Shown: positions 37,857 through 49,989 of the stretch, piece after piece
Position numbering within the stretch: position 1 is the first letter of the stretch
How the letters are laid out: the number at the start of each line of letters is the position of its first letter
NCBI GenBank assembly: GCA_029216955.1
Contig: JANAVB010003400.1
Coordinates: forward strand, 13,051,541-13,115,540
Length of the DNA: 64,000 bases
Direction of reading: 5' to 3'
Origin: Iris pallida
Taxonomy: Eukaryota > Streptophyta > Magnoliopsida > Asparagales > Iridaceae
Made by a program: the position numbers and the translations under genes
Notes under the pieces: model-generated
Database searches by the model: none
Seen by the model: only the letters and a program-made list of their open reading frames with translations
What the model was told of the DNA's origin: nothing

Positions 37857-38785
37857 ACACCCTCCAAATCAACCGGATTGTTGAGTTATGTACCCTTAGG
37901 TACCGCTGAACTTATACTCTGGACACTCCAAATGAATCCATATCGCATCTTCTGGGTAGTAAGTCATGTATGATCGTACCTCTGAACTTTCTTCTTAAAA
38001 GAGCAATTTTCCTCATAATCTATTACCTGCGCTTTCAGTGCATAAAAAGGGTAACAGGTCCACAAAATTCCCGAAATAGCCACTTCGATGTCACCTCTGA
38101 GTTGTTTCTCTTCCATCACAAACAAATCACCCCTTACATAGAACTTTCACGTCCATATTACCTCTGAGTTGTTCTGTGTATTCTTCGTTGAGTCCACTCC
38201 TGCCACGTCCTCATCACCTCTGAGTAGGAAGACTCCATTGTAAAACTATCATATTTACCACGTCCTCATTACCTCTGAGTAAGTATGTTGGTTTTCTTTC
38301 GACTTATTATCCGTACCCAAAACCAGGGTACGCCAAGGGTAATAGGCCCACAAATGTCCACAATTGACCACAAATGTCCACAATTGACCACAATGTCTGC
38401 AGTTGACCACAAATGTTGTACTAGGTCCTCTAGTACATGCGCCCTTTTTCTCACCATCACATGCCTCTGGAACCCAGCTGTTCCATGGCATTCTTTCGCC
38501 CAATAGCAAGAACTTCCATGTCCACCTTACCATGGAGTTGTTCTAGGTATCTCTATCGAACATATTATCCATACCTAAAACCAAGGTATACCAAGGGTAA
38601 TAGGTCCACAGAATGTCCTCCAGTGGGGCAAATGCCATAATACCAAAGATACGGTATAAGAACAACAGATAAAGGATGCTGTAAACATAGTCATTCATTT
38701 AAAATCAAGAGTACTACATTTTCTGGGACCACGTCCCTGTTAAAAAATAGAGGAACATAATGATGAAAGAAAGAAAAAAACCGAT
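37857..38785. repeat. X spacer between pol and the antisense gene, with tandem repeats
   Basis: Non-coding, lying between the convergent 3' ends of pol (plus) and the antisense gene (minus). ACCTCTGAGT recurs at 38092, 38160, 38217 and 38271, in most cases next to a CACGTCC-like word. At 38349-38417 there are about 3.4 copies of a 20 bp unit containing CACAAATGTCCACAATTGAC. GTACGCCAAGGG and GTATACCAAGGG segments (38328, 38586) are a further duplication. It may hold the 3' ends of both transcripts. No gene. Confidence 0.6.
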
Positions 38786-41468
38786 TATGGTTCGGCGACA
38801 CACAATTCTCTGAGCCGGTCCTTTAGCTTGGTCGTCGACCGCTCAATACTCAGCTTGGCCCGACGCTCAGCCTCTTGAGTCAACCTCTCTGCATCCTCCA
38901 GATGCGCATGTGCCTGCCAACCGTCTTCAAGTTTCTTTAGTACACGTACCAAGGCATCAGAGGTTCGGGTGACCTGGTCGGTCTTTCGAAGAATTAGCTC
39001 CTTATCTTTGCAGGAAGACTGGAGCTCAGATTATAAAGAAGCCAATTTCCTCTGAAGCTGTAGGATCTGCTCGTTGGTATCAGCTATCCCACGAGATGCG
39101 GCCTCTTTTCGAGTGATACAAACCTCTCCTCTGTGGCATAGTTGATTGTACTTCAGTGACAGATCTCGAAGGTCCTTCACTAGAGCAGGCTTGGACGTAT
39201 CTCATACCGTTCTTACCTTTTCTATGGCTGTTATAAGGAAGGCGCGCTCCTAATCTATTGCTAAAGACAGATCGACTTACCGCAGTCCTTGAAACTGAGT
39301 CACGAGCTGATTAGCTTCTACTAATTTGGGCTCCAGGAGCTCGACCATTCCTGCCCCGTCGGGGAGTGTTCTGAGGAGTTCAATCTGACCGCGGGCACAT
39401 TGACGAGCCAATGCAAAAGATGTCCCCCTCTCCAGGGCAGCTTCGACCCCTTATTTCAGATGGCGGTAGAAACTATCAATCACGTCCTTCGACGATTCAT
39501 CCAGAACTTCTGAAGAAGACGGTGTCAAAGGAAGAGTAGCTGGCAGAGTTGAAGATGGTTGTGAGGAAGATGCACCAGAACTTGATGCCCCTATCACTAG
39601 AGAAACAAGTTCCAAGTGATAGGACCCCTAAATAGAAGTCATCTCCTCCTCCGCAGCCCGAAGGATCCGGAGACTTGGCAGGGCAGAAAGGTCGACCTCC
39701 GGTATTAGAGCCACACGAACCAAGGAGGGTGCAGAGACCATTTCTTCCCACCCCGGCCGTCCGACTACTTGTCCTCTTGAACTGGATCCGGCAAGAGGTC
39801 CCTCGATATGAGTTGGAGGAGGATGAGGCATACTTTCTTCTATTAGATCTCCTCTGGTGACTTCTTCCCCGATGTTGTCCATCATCGACAGCGAAGGAGC
39901 GGGACCTGCATATCCGGAGCAACCATCTATCAACTTAACCCGAAGGATATGAAGATAGAGCAAATGAACCTCCTCTCCAATCAAGACATGACATAGCTTA
40001 CCAAGGGAGGGTTGTTGAAGCTGAGGCTCACTCACAGCCACCGTATCCTCTTCAACGGCAACACTTGAGCCGATTGCAGCTGCTTCCTCTGCCCCAGCCG
40101 CCCCGGAGGTGGATACAATTGGGTCAGCATCAGTCGGCTGAGGTTCATCAACCTCGAGGACTGGTTCAGTAGAGCCACATTGCCCCGGGTTTAAATGTCA
40201 GCAGCATGAGGAATCTCAGCCGTCGTCGGGACGACCCTGGTGGAAGTAAGCTCGGCAGTCATAGCACTAATTAAGGTGGCTATAGCCGGGTCAACCTCAG
40301 AGGCGGTAGCTGGCTCTGAGGAGTTCACTTCTCCCGACGCCTATAAAGAAAAGAAAAATGATCAGATTATATTTCAGAAAAGAAGAACAAAAAGGGGTGC
40401 GTAACTCGATTCACCTCCGAAACGACGTCGACGTCCTCACTTCTCTCCCTAATGATCGGCCCACGAGGCTTGACCGTAGCTCGTTTTCGGGAGTAAGTTA
40501 TGCCACCGACAGAGGATTCACGCCTGCTATGTTTTCATGAAGGACTAGGCGCAACAGGGGGCTGATTTGCAACCAAATCATCTACAGGAGGAAGAGGCAA
40601 GTTATCAGGGTCATCCTCTTCGTCCATATTGGTAGACTCCGAGTCAGACACATTAACTGTCCTCCCCTTCTTGGTCCTTGGCTTCTCCTCTAAGCCAGTA
40701 CCAATAATGAAGCTGGTACTTGGGTCAAAATCTCTTGGGGGCTTATTCACCATAATATGGTATAAGGCCGCCATGTACAAAATGTGTCCCGACTATCCAG
40801 CATCGAGAACGGAGAAGGTGGCATGGGTGTGAATCGTACTATAGTAGTGCCAAGCCCAGATGCCGTCAAGAACGCTACCCTCAAAACCCAGACAGGAGCT
40901 GGGATTGTCGAAGAACATCTGACTGTACCCAAATTGTCGGAAGAATTGACTGGGTCCAAAAAGGCAGAATTACGGTTGCGATACATCAGATGTGCAAGAC
41001 GAATATTCTGCAACCAGAGGTACATCTTTTCGGACAAGAATTTGGAAGACACAGCACCATCAAGATGCACGACTCTTACTTCTTCATCAGTAAAACGAGG
41101 AACAGACACGAAAAAGGAGTATCTGTTCGCTCGCGCCAGCGCCATCCGACAGGCGAGCATGGTAGTGTACTCCCAAGGCATACGGCGGTACTGATAGATG
41201 AAGGCATCATCAGCAGTCACATCATCCTCTGGGCCAGGCCTCATCAAAGAATGATAATGTATTAACAGCCACCCCATTAGATAATGGTAGGGCAGCTCGA
41301 TTCGTTCAAAATCCTTCGCCGTATCGCGAGCGATGACTTTGGACAAGAAGGCGTGCAGGCCACAATATATGCTGCATACCATGGCGGGATGTAGAGCTAG
41401 TCTGGCCCCAAAGACTAGCTTCACCGCAGGAAGGATCAGGTTACGTCTGATTCTCTCAATAGTACCAG
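38786..41468 (-). pseudogene. X antisense gene, C-terminal half (plant mobile domain, then coiled coil)
   Basis: Continuation of the minus-strand gene that starts at 53067, resuming after copia-2. 40747-41424 encodes the end of a plant mobile domain (aminotransferase-like): KLVFGARLALHPAMVCSIYCGL, then YHYLMGWLLIHYHSL and QYRRMPWEYTTML. A frame change near 40780 leads into an acidic region with a KTKKGR basic cluster. An intron acceptor-like TTTCTTTATAG lies near 40342. The last part (38790-39250) is coiled-coil-like (HLEDAERLTQEAERRAKLSI). Mobile-domain proteins are found in host silencing factors (MAIN/MAIL family) and in transposons. Frames are broken, so it is non-functional. Confidence 0.68.
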
Positions 41469-42542
41469 TGTTGGCCCATTGGTCATATTGTCAAACTGAT
41501 TTTAATAATTGATCAAACTCTGTCTCAATATATGAAGCTAGTCAGGATGTATCGGACTCTTGGACATGATCAAGAACAGCTATCTACTCAATTCAAGACC
41601 GAAGCTATGTTTGCCTGTTCGAGTCTGTATTTCTTTGAGCAATATATTTTTTATTTTATTGAGTCTAGGAATACGTTGTACGCCGAGTCGTACTGGCAAA
41701 CAGGCTATTCTAAAATGTTTTCAAAATGTCTTTTAAAATGTCCTTTGTTTTGAAAAACATTCATTTAAACAAAAGCTTCAAAAATGTTTTCAAAAAGGTT
41801 TTCAAAAATCTCCAAAAACTATTTTTAAAAACCTAACCTAACCCTGACAGAACTCGGCCAGAGTTCGGCCAGAGTTCGGCCAGAGTTCGGTTAGTGGCCG
41901 TTTTGATTTTTGAATCCTCTGGAACTTGGTCCTCCTGCAGTTACGGATTTGACCGAGATTTCCTTATCGAATTCTGCCCGAATTCTGTCAGAATACTGTC
42001 TTTGGAACTCCTATAAATAGAGAAGGATTTTGATCTTTTTAACTCACTCATTCACTTTCAATCTCCTCTCTATCTAAAGCTTTCAGTCTTCCAAAGAGTT
42101 TTCTTGAGCTTTAAATTTCAGATTCTAAGCCAATTACAATCCTCTAGTCGATTTGCCAGTGCAGTACGGTCTAGAAGTTTCTGAGAGATTGTAATCAGAA
42201 GGCTTGATTGAAGAATACCTCTTCATAATTGAAGTTGGACGAGTTCTTCGTATCAAAGCTCGCGTTGTAGAAGTTGCAAGGACTTCGTAAGAAAACTTGC
42301 GGTTTTGCCAATAGTGGATTCAACTGGTAGCAAGAGTTCTACTGACTGGATTAGTCCTCAACAGAGGGAAACCAGTATACATCGCTGTCTTTGCGTTTGC
42401 TTTCTTATCTCTGCCTTTACATTATTTAGTTGTGATTATTATTCAGTGATCTTGCTGCTAACAATTTTTAATTAGCATATTTCCACTGCCAACTCTATTC
42501 ACCCCCCTCTAGAGTATTGTGCTTTACGATTTCGTTCCTACA
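41469..42542 (+). repeat. Copia-2 5' LTR
   Basis: 1074 bp, TGTTGGCCCATT to CGTTCCTACA. A TATA box (CTATAAATAGAG) lies near 42011. Upstream of it is an array of four CTCGGCCAGAG/TTCGGCCAGAG-type 11 bp units (41851-41895) and GAATTCTGCCC units (41970-42000). The 3' LTR has two fewer of the first unit and one more of the second. Confidence 0.95.
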
Positions 42543-42544
42543 AT

Positions 42545-42557
42545 TGGTATCAGAGCG
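42545..42557 (+). other. Copia-2 primer-binding site
   Basis: TGGTATCAGAGCG two bases after the LTR end, the standard initiator-methionine tRNA site of plant copia elements. Confidence 0.95.
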
Positions 42558-42635
42558 GGTGTTACAGGTAAAGCAAGGTAACATTGTAATTATTTATTCA
42601 TTTAACTAATTGTTATATAGATCACAGCACAACAC

Positions 42636-43669
42636 ATGGCAACTGTGAAATTCACAAGTGAAGGCCAGGCCACAAACAGACCTCCATTGTTTGATGGTAC
42701 GAATTATACCTATTGGAAAACACGGATGAGTTTCTTCTTGAAATCACTTGACTTTGATTTATGGTCCATTGTTATTGATGGCTATCAAAAGCCACCTCGT
42801 ATAAATGTTGATGGAGTTTTAGTTGAAAAACCCCATAACAGATATACAGAGAAAGAAAAGAAAAATGCCAGTCTTGACGCACGTGCTATTAACGCTCTTT
42901 TTTGTGCTTTAGACAGAACTGAATTTAACAGGATGTCTATCTGCACAACGGCTAATGAAGTGTGGAAGCTACTTGAAGTCACACATGAAGGCACGACTCA
43001 AGTCAAAGAATCAAAAGTCAGCAGACTTACTCAAGAGTATGAGGTGTTCAAGATGAAGCCCAACAAAACAGTTACTCAGATGTTCGAAAGATTCTTGGAT
43101 GTTGTAAATCCTTTGTCCTCCCTAGGCAAAGAGTACAATAAGCATGAAAAGATTCGCAAACTCCTACGAGCACTCACAAAGAACTGGATTCCAAAGGCTA
43201 CTGCAATCATTGAAGGAAACGACCTCACAATTATGTCCCTCGAAGTACTCATGGGTAAGCTACTCACTCATGAACTGGAGCTACAAGATTTTGAAGAGCC
43301 TGCACCAAAGGAGAAGACGATCGCTTTCAAGGCTCAGCACAGAAAACTGCTGAAGGTGACTCAGACAGCAGTGAATCTGATGCTGAAGATCAAGCACTCC
43401 TAGCAAGGAAATTCAAGAGATTCATAAGAAATGAGAAGAGAGTCAAAGAAAACAACAGCAGCAACAACTGGTATCAAGATGATGTCGTCTGCTATGGCTG
43501 CAAGAAGAAGGGACATATGAAGAAGGATTGTCCTACAAAATCATCATCAAGCAAGAAGAGCAACAGGTATAAAAAAGGGAACCTGAAGAGATCAACATCA
43601 CGAAAGTATGCCAATACCAGCATATGGCATGAAAGTGAAGCCAGCGATTCAGAAGACGAACAATCATAA
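42636..43669 (+). pseudogene. Copia-2 gag with CCHC zinc knuckle
   Basis: ATG 42636 begins MATVKFTSEGQATNRPPLFD and the frame stays open to 43403, with TNYTYWKTRMSFFLKS, CALDRTEFNRMSICTTANEVW and a GLTI-like LTIMSLEVLMGKLLTHELE. These are standard features of SIRE gag. A frameshift near 43350 moves the reading to the next frame, which carries acidic residues and the zinc knuckle VCYGCKKKGHMKKDCP (43487-43534). It then ends at TAA near 43667. Gag packages the element RNA. Confidence 0.88.
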
Positions 43670-44323
43670 GACGCTGCAAACGTATGCTTTATGGCATCCG
43701 ATCAGGTACCTACTGAACCTGTAGTTGATACATATGATGAATTCACCTTTGATCAATTAGGAGATGCCTTCAGTAAACTGATAAGTGATTACAGGAAATT
43801 GCATAGCAAATATCAGACCTCTAAGAAGGTACTCAAAGAGTACAAAGGTGAAATAGGTAGACTTATCGACCTACTAGCTAAGGTTAGAAATAATGTTAGT
43901 GAGTCTGGTGAGCTTTCTTCTATCAAGCTCTTATTACACGAGACTACCAAGTCATCTGAAGAGAAAGACAAGGTTATTGACCAACTGAAAGAAGAACTTT
44001 CTAAAGAAAAGAAAAGTCTTCGATGTGCACAAATCAGAATGGAAACACTTACTTCTGATTATACTAAGTTATATGACACTTCCAAAAGATTAAAAATTAG
44101 GTTAGGAAAATAGCCTGAGACTGCTGCTTCCTTCCCTAACACGTGTCACTTACCGAAAAATTGGAACATTCCTAAGCCAAACACTGTCAGACCTAACCCT
44201 ATCAAACCTTTACCCTAAAAGGTTTAGCCCAAACAGGATCATAGGTATGCTTTCTTCAATACTAGAAAACCTAAACCTACCAACCATGCACACCACTCAG
44301 CTTTCAACACTCAACATGCACAA
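43670..44323 (+). pseudogene. Copia-2 coiled-coil spacer of the polyprotein
   Basis: Directly after a stop, the same frame encodes about 140 residues with heptad-like Leu/Lys/Glu patterns (FDQLGDAFSKLISDYRKL, IDQLKEELSKEKKSLR). This segment sits between two zinc knuckles in SIRE-lineage polyproteins. Stops at 44111-44113 and near 44215 follow. A structural role in the particle is inferred. Confidence 0.75.
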
Positions 44324-46005
44324 TGTTATTATTGTGGCCTCATTGGTCATATTTTACCTGCATGTAGAATCAGAAAGCTTGTTGATTTAAATATTTATGC
44401 TTGGATACCAAAGGCTAACATTTCAGGACCCTACAAGAAATAGGTACCAAAAGTTTTATCTGCAAATTGTTTTATAGGTGGAACACCCTTCACATGCTAA
44501 AAGCAAATAGATCCTCGACAGCGGTTGTTCACGGCATATGACCGGTGACGCTACATTATTTGCAACACTGTCGAAGAAGAAGAAGGAATATTATGTTTCT
44601 TTCGGTAATAACTTGAAAGGGTATATCATTGGTATCGGTGATGTTGGTAAGTCTCCCTATCCTGTAATTAAGGATGTCTGTCTGGTTACCGAGTTGAAAC
44701 ATAATCTACTCAGCATAAGTCATTTAGCTGATCATGGTTATGGCATCAACTTTGGCAAAGACAAATGTACTATAGTTGATAGCTCAACTGGTAGTACTAT
44801 TTTTGAAGGTATCAGGGAAGACAACATATACGTTTTCTATTTGTTGGAAGAAACTAACATTTCAGGTAGATGCTTAATGGCTAAAAGCGATGAGAGTCAT
44901 CTGTGGTATATGAGACTCGGTCACGCAAATATGGACACAATCTCAAGATTATCCACAAAGAAGCTAGTACGCGGTTTACCGGATATTACATTCAAGAAGG
45001 ATTCGATATACAGCCAATGTGAAAAGAACAAAGCTACCAGATCCACATTCAAGTCAGTAAACGTAGTATGTACTACTAGACCTCTATAATTGCTTCATAT
45101 GGACTTATTTGGTCCTAGCAGAGTTGCTAGCCTCGGAGGTAAGCTTTATGCTTTTGTAATTGTAGATGATTTCTCTAGATACACGTGGGTATACTTCTTG
45201 ACATGCAAGAATGATGCATTATCCGAATTTGTCGCCTTTTGTAAGAAAGTACAGAATGAAAAAGGTTACATGATCACTCGTATTAGAAGCGATCATGGAG
45301 GCAAATTCGAGAATGCAGAGTTTGAGCAATTTTGTGACACACACGGTTTTGTATACGAGTTCTCCTGCCCTAGGACCTCACAACAAAATGGAGTTATGGA
45401 ACGTAAGAACAGAACTCTATCCGAAATGGCCAGAGTAATGTTAAACAAGTTTAGTCTACCCAAATATTTCTGGGCTGAAGCTGTCAATACAGCTTGTTTT
45501 ATTCTCAATATAGTTCTAATTCGACCCAAATCAAAGAAGACTCCATTTGAGTTATGGTTTGATAGAATTCCATCAGTTTCATATTTTAGAATATTTGGTT
45601 GTAAATGCTTTATTCTTAATACAAAAGACAATTTGGGAAAGTTTGATGAAAAGGCCGATGAAGGTATATTTTTAGGTTATACGGCCAAGAGCAAAGGATA
45701 CAGAGTCTTCAACAAACGAACCATGATCATCGAAGAATCAATCAATGTCACATTTGATGAATTGAATCAAATGACTATCGATGACAATGATGAAGATCCA
45801 TCTGTACCAAGCTCAACACCAGCTGATTCTCAACCAAGCTCAGCACTAACTGATCCTCCTAGAGAAGATCCAGGAACCAGCTACCTTCAGAGTTTGCCGA
45901 AAAGATTAAAATTTACGGCTGATCATCCAAAGGATTTGGTAATTGGTGACATTACCAAAGTTGTAAGTACTCGTACATCCAGTAGAGATATTGTTTCTAG
46001 TGTTG
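44324..46005 (+). pseudogene. Copia-2 second zinc knuckle, protease and integrase
   Basis: Second zinc knuckle CYYCGLIGHILPACR (44324-44368). Protease site ILDSGCSRHMTGDATLF (44511-44561); the codon just before it is TAG (44508-44510) where Trp is expected, a G-to-A change. GAG-pre-integrase follows (HLWYMRLGHANMDTISRL). Integrase has MDLFGPSRVASLGGKLYAFVIVDDFSRYTWVYFL, IRSDHGGKFENAEF and TSQQNGVMERKNRTL, giving the D, D and E residues. A stop separates the 44538 and 45090 frames (45087-45089). The Ser/Pro-rich stretch after 45780 links to RT. Confidence 0.9.
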
Positions 46006-47557
46006 CATTCATTTTACAGCTAGAACCCAAAACTATTGATGAAGCATGTAGTGATAATTTTTGGATAGATGCTATGCAAGAGGAATTAAACCAATTTGAA
46101 CGGAATCAAGTTTGGGAACTTGTTCCCAAACCTATTGATCATCCGGTCATTGGCACCCATTGGGTATTCCGAAATAAACTTAATGAGAATGTTTAGTGAC
46201 TCGTAACAAGGCTCGACTCGTAGCTCAAGGATACAATCAGGAAGAAGGTATCGACTACAATGAGACTTATGCCCCAGTTGCGAGATTAGAATTCATTCGC
46301 ATGTTATGTGCATTTGCATGTTTTCATAATTTCAAATTATTTCAAATGGATGTCAAGAGTGTATTTTTAAATAGTTTTATAAAAGAAGAAGTTTTTGTAG
46401 CACAACCTCCAGGTTTCACAGATTTTAAAAACACTGATCATGTTTTCAAGTTGAAGAAAGCTTTGTACGGTTTGAAATAAGCCCCTCGTGCTTGGTATGA
46501 TCGTCTAAGCTCTTTTCTACTTGACAACGGTTTTTCAAAAGGCAAGGTTGACACTACACTTTTTATTAAGTCCTTTAATGGTAAGCTTCTTTTAATACAA
46601 GTCTATGTTGATGATATCATATTTGGATCTACTGATAAATCTCTGTGTCAAGGATTTATTAAGTGTATGCAGAATGAGTTTAAGATGAGCATGATGGAAG
46701 AGCTGAAATTCTTTCTCGGACTACAAATCAAACAAACTGACAATGGGACGTTCATAAATCAAGCCAACTATACAAAAGATTTGCTAAAGAAGTTTGATCT
46801 GGACAATGTCAAACCTATTGGCACTCCGATGGCAACTTCAACAAAGCTTGATATTGATGAACAAGGCAAGCCGGTCGACACGCGTAAGTATCGAGGTATG
46901 ATCGGTAGTTTACTTTATTTAACTGCTAGTCGTCCAGATATTATGTTTAGTGTTTGCCTGTGTGCACGTTTTCAAGCTAATCCAAAGGAATCACATCTGT
47001 GCGCAGTTAAGCGTATCTTTCGATACCTTAAGGGTACTTCTTCTGTTGGCTTATGGTATCCCAAAACTAAATCCTTTGACCTTATTGGTTATTCGGATGC
47101 AGATTTTGCTGGATGCAAAGTTGATAGAAAAAGTACCAGTGGCACATGTCATTTCTTAGGCAAGGCTTTAGTCTCATGGTTTAGTAAAAAGCAAAATTCT
47201 GTAGCCCTATCAACAATAGAGGCTGAGTATATCGCCGCAGGACGTTGTTGTGCTCAGATTTTGTGGATGAAACAAACCTTGGAAGACTATGATTTATTTT
47301 ATATACATATTCCCATTTTCTGTGATAACACGAGCACTATTAATTTGACTAAGAATCCTGTATGTCATTCTCGTACAAAACATATCGAGATTCGACATCA
47401 TTTTCTTAGAGATCATCATAAAAATGGAGATATTGACCTTGTATATATAGATACTGAGAATCAATTAGCTGACATTTTTACAAAACCTCTAGCAGAAGAT
47501 CGTTTCAATTATTTACGTCGAGAATTAGGAATTTTGGACGTCAATAATATTAATTAA
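46006..47557 (+). pseudogene. Copia-2 reverse transcriptase and RNase H
   Basis: RT begins with the EPKTIDEACSDNFWIDAMQEEL segment. A one-base frameshift occurs near 46190, after which RNKARLVAQGYNQEEGIDY continues. FQMDVKSVFLNSFIKEEVFV carries the first Asp, VYVDDIIFGSTDKS (46602-46643) the active site. A TAA at 46478-46480 sits where CAA (Gln) is expected in YGLKQAP. RNase H follows: YSDADFAGCKVDRKSTSGTCHFLG, TIEAEYIAAGRCCAQILWMK, FCDNTSTINLTKNPVCHSRTKHIEIRHHFLRDH, QLADIFTKPL; TAA at 47555. Confidence 0.92.
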
Positions 47558-47829
47558 TTTTGTTTTATGATTATATTTCAATACGCAAAAACTGTGTTAG
47601 AGACAAGCCAATAAAGAATCTGTCTGTCACCACAACTACGGTTGAAGCGAAGCGGTACTTAAGAGTTCCCCGGTGAACCTCCGCCAACTGGGACGGTACT
47701 CCTATAGCTAATCTGAAACAGTCGATGTGTAACAATTTTTAATCCATAAAATAATATTAATTATGTTAATTGAAGGTTGAAATTACTAATCTTTGAATTA
47801 AATATTTGAAATGAGCCAATAAAAAAGAA

Positions 47830-47925
47830 AGTGTTCCAAACCAACCCCAGGCGAATTCGGCCAGACTTCGGATCGAATTCGGCCCGAGTTCGGTTGAAGG
47901 TATCAGGTTATATAACCAGAACCCG
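47830..47925 (+). promoter_or_regulatory. Possible env-like gene leader/promoter sharing LTR words
   Basis: Between pol and the env-like ORF are GAATTCGGCCAGACTTCGG, GAATTCGGCCCGAGTTCGGT and, 25 bases on, a TTATATAAC box (47909-47917). The GAGTTCGGCCAGAG and GAATTCTGCCC units of the LTR also lie upstream of the LTR TATA box. The similarity suggests a separate promoter for the downstream ORF, about 250 bp before its ATG. The rest of 47561-48163 is non-coding and unremarkable. Confidence 0.4.
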
Positions 47926-48163
47926 AGAGACTTTCTTCTTCATTGCTTCCAAACTTCATCAAACAGCAACAGCGGCCGCGCGAGAGAACCCCCTAACCCT
48001 AGTTTTTCACCACTCCTTTTCTTCCAATCCAAGTGGTGAAATCAATCCAAACTTTAGATTCGTGCGGAGTTCGTCGTTCTCTACAATATATTCAAATTCC
48101 AGGAGGTATAACTTCGTATTTCCCTACCTTTTCAATTTTGTGCTATTTACTTATTTTGCACAA

Positions 48164-49459
48164 ATGGCACCGAAGGGATTTAACCCCTTTAAGAGGAAGA
48201 AGACAACCAATCCCAGTGAGGAAGGTTCATCTTTGAATCCACCCACGGATTCCCTCTTTTTGCCAGTCCAATCTAGCGATGGCGCGTTCGACGGGTTCTA
48301 CTTTCAAACCCTAGATCAAGCCCTACTGTGGTATGGAGATTTTTCCATGAGATCCATATGCACAGGCGCTCCCATCAAGTGGACTGTATTTCCAGAACAC
48401 CGACCTTTCTTTGAGGCATTAGGGTTAAAATATTTTGTTAAACTCTGTTTTCCTGTAGCAACTAATGCCATTAGACTGTTCTACTGCAATATCATATTAA
48501 ACACGTTTGATGTAAGCACTCGTGTTGGAGGATTAGATATCAATTTCAATGATGTTATCTTAGCAGAAATCCTTGGTATTCCCAACGAAGGTGAACCGTT
48601 TGTTGATATCACTGAATTTGATTTCCCCGACGGCACGACACTTACTAGTTTCAAAGCGGAACTCTGTGCACCTGATTGAGTTCGCTCTAGAAAGTTCAAG
48701 GCAAATAACTTGAACTTGTTTAATTATAAATTACACCGTATTATTTACTCCACTCTCCTTCCGAAGTCTACTTCGAAGGATGATGTCATGTCTCTTGAAT
48801 TATCTGCTATGTATTACATACTTAAGGGGATTCCATTTTCTGCCCCTAAGACCATTATTCAAATGATGGGACGTTGTCGTACAAGAGATAGAAATCTCTC
48901 TTACACGATGATTCTTCCACGTATCTTCCAGCATTTTAACATTGATTTATCTACTTGTACTCAAGACCCTGAGCCCAAGTTTCTCAAGTTATCTCGTCGC
49001 AGTATGACGGCAGCTGCTCCTCCTACTGTTCCTGCTACTGCTCCACCTCCTTCACCTCCTCAGCAGTATGCTATGACATTTGAGGGCATACACCAGCACC
49101 TTTCAGATTTACACGTCTCGATGACGAACATGGCTCGTGAACGTGAGTTCCGCGACATCACCCGTTATCAGGCGATTGCAAATTCTTTAGCTGATCTTCG
49201 ATTTGCCCAGACTGGACATTCTGCCGGTTCCATTCCTAGAGATCCAGCTTTCTCTGGTTACCGCTGTGAGGATGAGGCTGTTCATGCATACTTTCAGCCC
49301 GGTAACGCATATGATTGGTACCATTCTGACCGTGCTCTTCCTCGAGACTATGTCGGTGAGTTTTACACTGGCGCTCCTCCTCACCCTTCTGGCGCGGGTA
49401 CCTCTGCAGCTGGTCCTTCAGGTCATGCTGATGATGATGATGAGGAGGAGGAGTTGTGA
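48164..49459 (+). pseudogene. Copia-2 env-like third ORF
   Basis: One frame open from ATG 48164 to TGA 49457-49459 (about 431 codons) except for a single TGA at 48677-48679. The start MAPKGFNPFKRKKTTNPSE is basic. The middle has globular-looking LDQALLWYGDFSMRSICTGA and DVILAEILGIPNEGEP. A Pro-rich hinge (PPTVPATAPPPSPPQ) precedes a possible coiled coil, and the C-terminus is acidic (DDDDEEEEL). No convincing signal peptide or membrane segment is visible, so env is a positional name only. SIRE-lineage elements carry ORFs of this size here. Its function is unknown. Confidence 0.72.
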
Positions 49460-49989
49460 TATGTTGATTTTTAAGACTTAGACATTATCTACTGTATACT
49501 TGGAAATGCTCCGACATTCCAAGTTTTTCTATCTTTTTAGACTTTATTATCAGTATTTATTTTGAGGACTTGTACTGGATTTTTTTATTGATGTCTTCTG
49601 AACATCCTTTTTATCTTTATAAGATGCGTAGTTTATGGTTCACATCAGTTTATTTATTTATTTCTAGCATCTTTATCTGCTTTAAAATTATAAACTACCT
49701 GTGAAATAATTCTTTGTTTATTATATACTGCCTGAGTACAAATACATGCCTGTGATGTCATTTTATATTTTCTACCATTTATCATAATTATTTTCTTGTG
49801 TTTCTTCATTGTTTGTTATTTATGCATTGATTGCGGGGGAGTTTTACTCTTTTGCAATTATTTTGCTAAGTGACAACGAGGAAGAAAAATAAAGATCTAA
49901 CATTCTTTTGAGAAAATACAGGACATGAACAATTTTTGATTTTATTTCCAGCTTAAATGTTATATCATTCATAGTTTGTCAATTATCAA
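49460..49989. other. AT-rich stretch between env-like ORF and 3' LTR
   Basis: 530 bases of T-rich, non-coding DNA. It probably holds the 3' untranslated part of the env-like transcript. I see no ORF, promoter or repeat of note. Confidence 0.6.

Noticed and set aside
41532..41753. ORF repeated at 50020-50286
   Set aside because: Part of the copia-2 LTR, present in both copies for that reason.
48164..49459. True viral envelope protein in copia-2
   Set aside because: No convincing signal peptide or membrane span; env-like is a positional label only.
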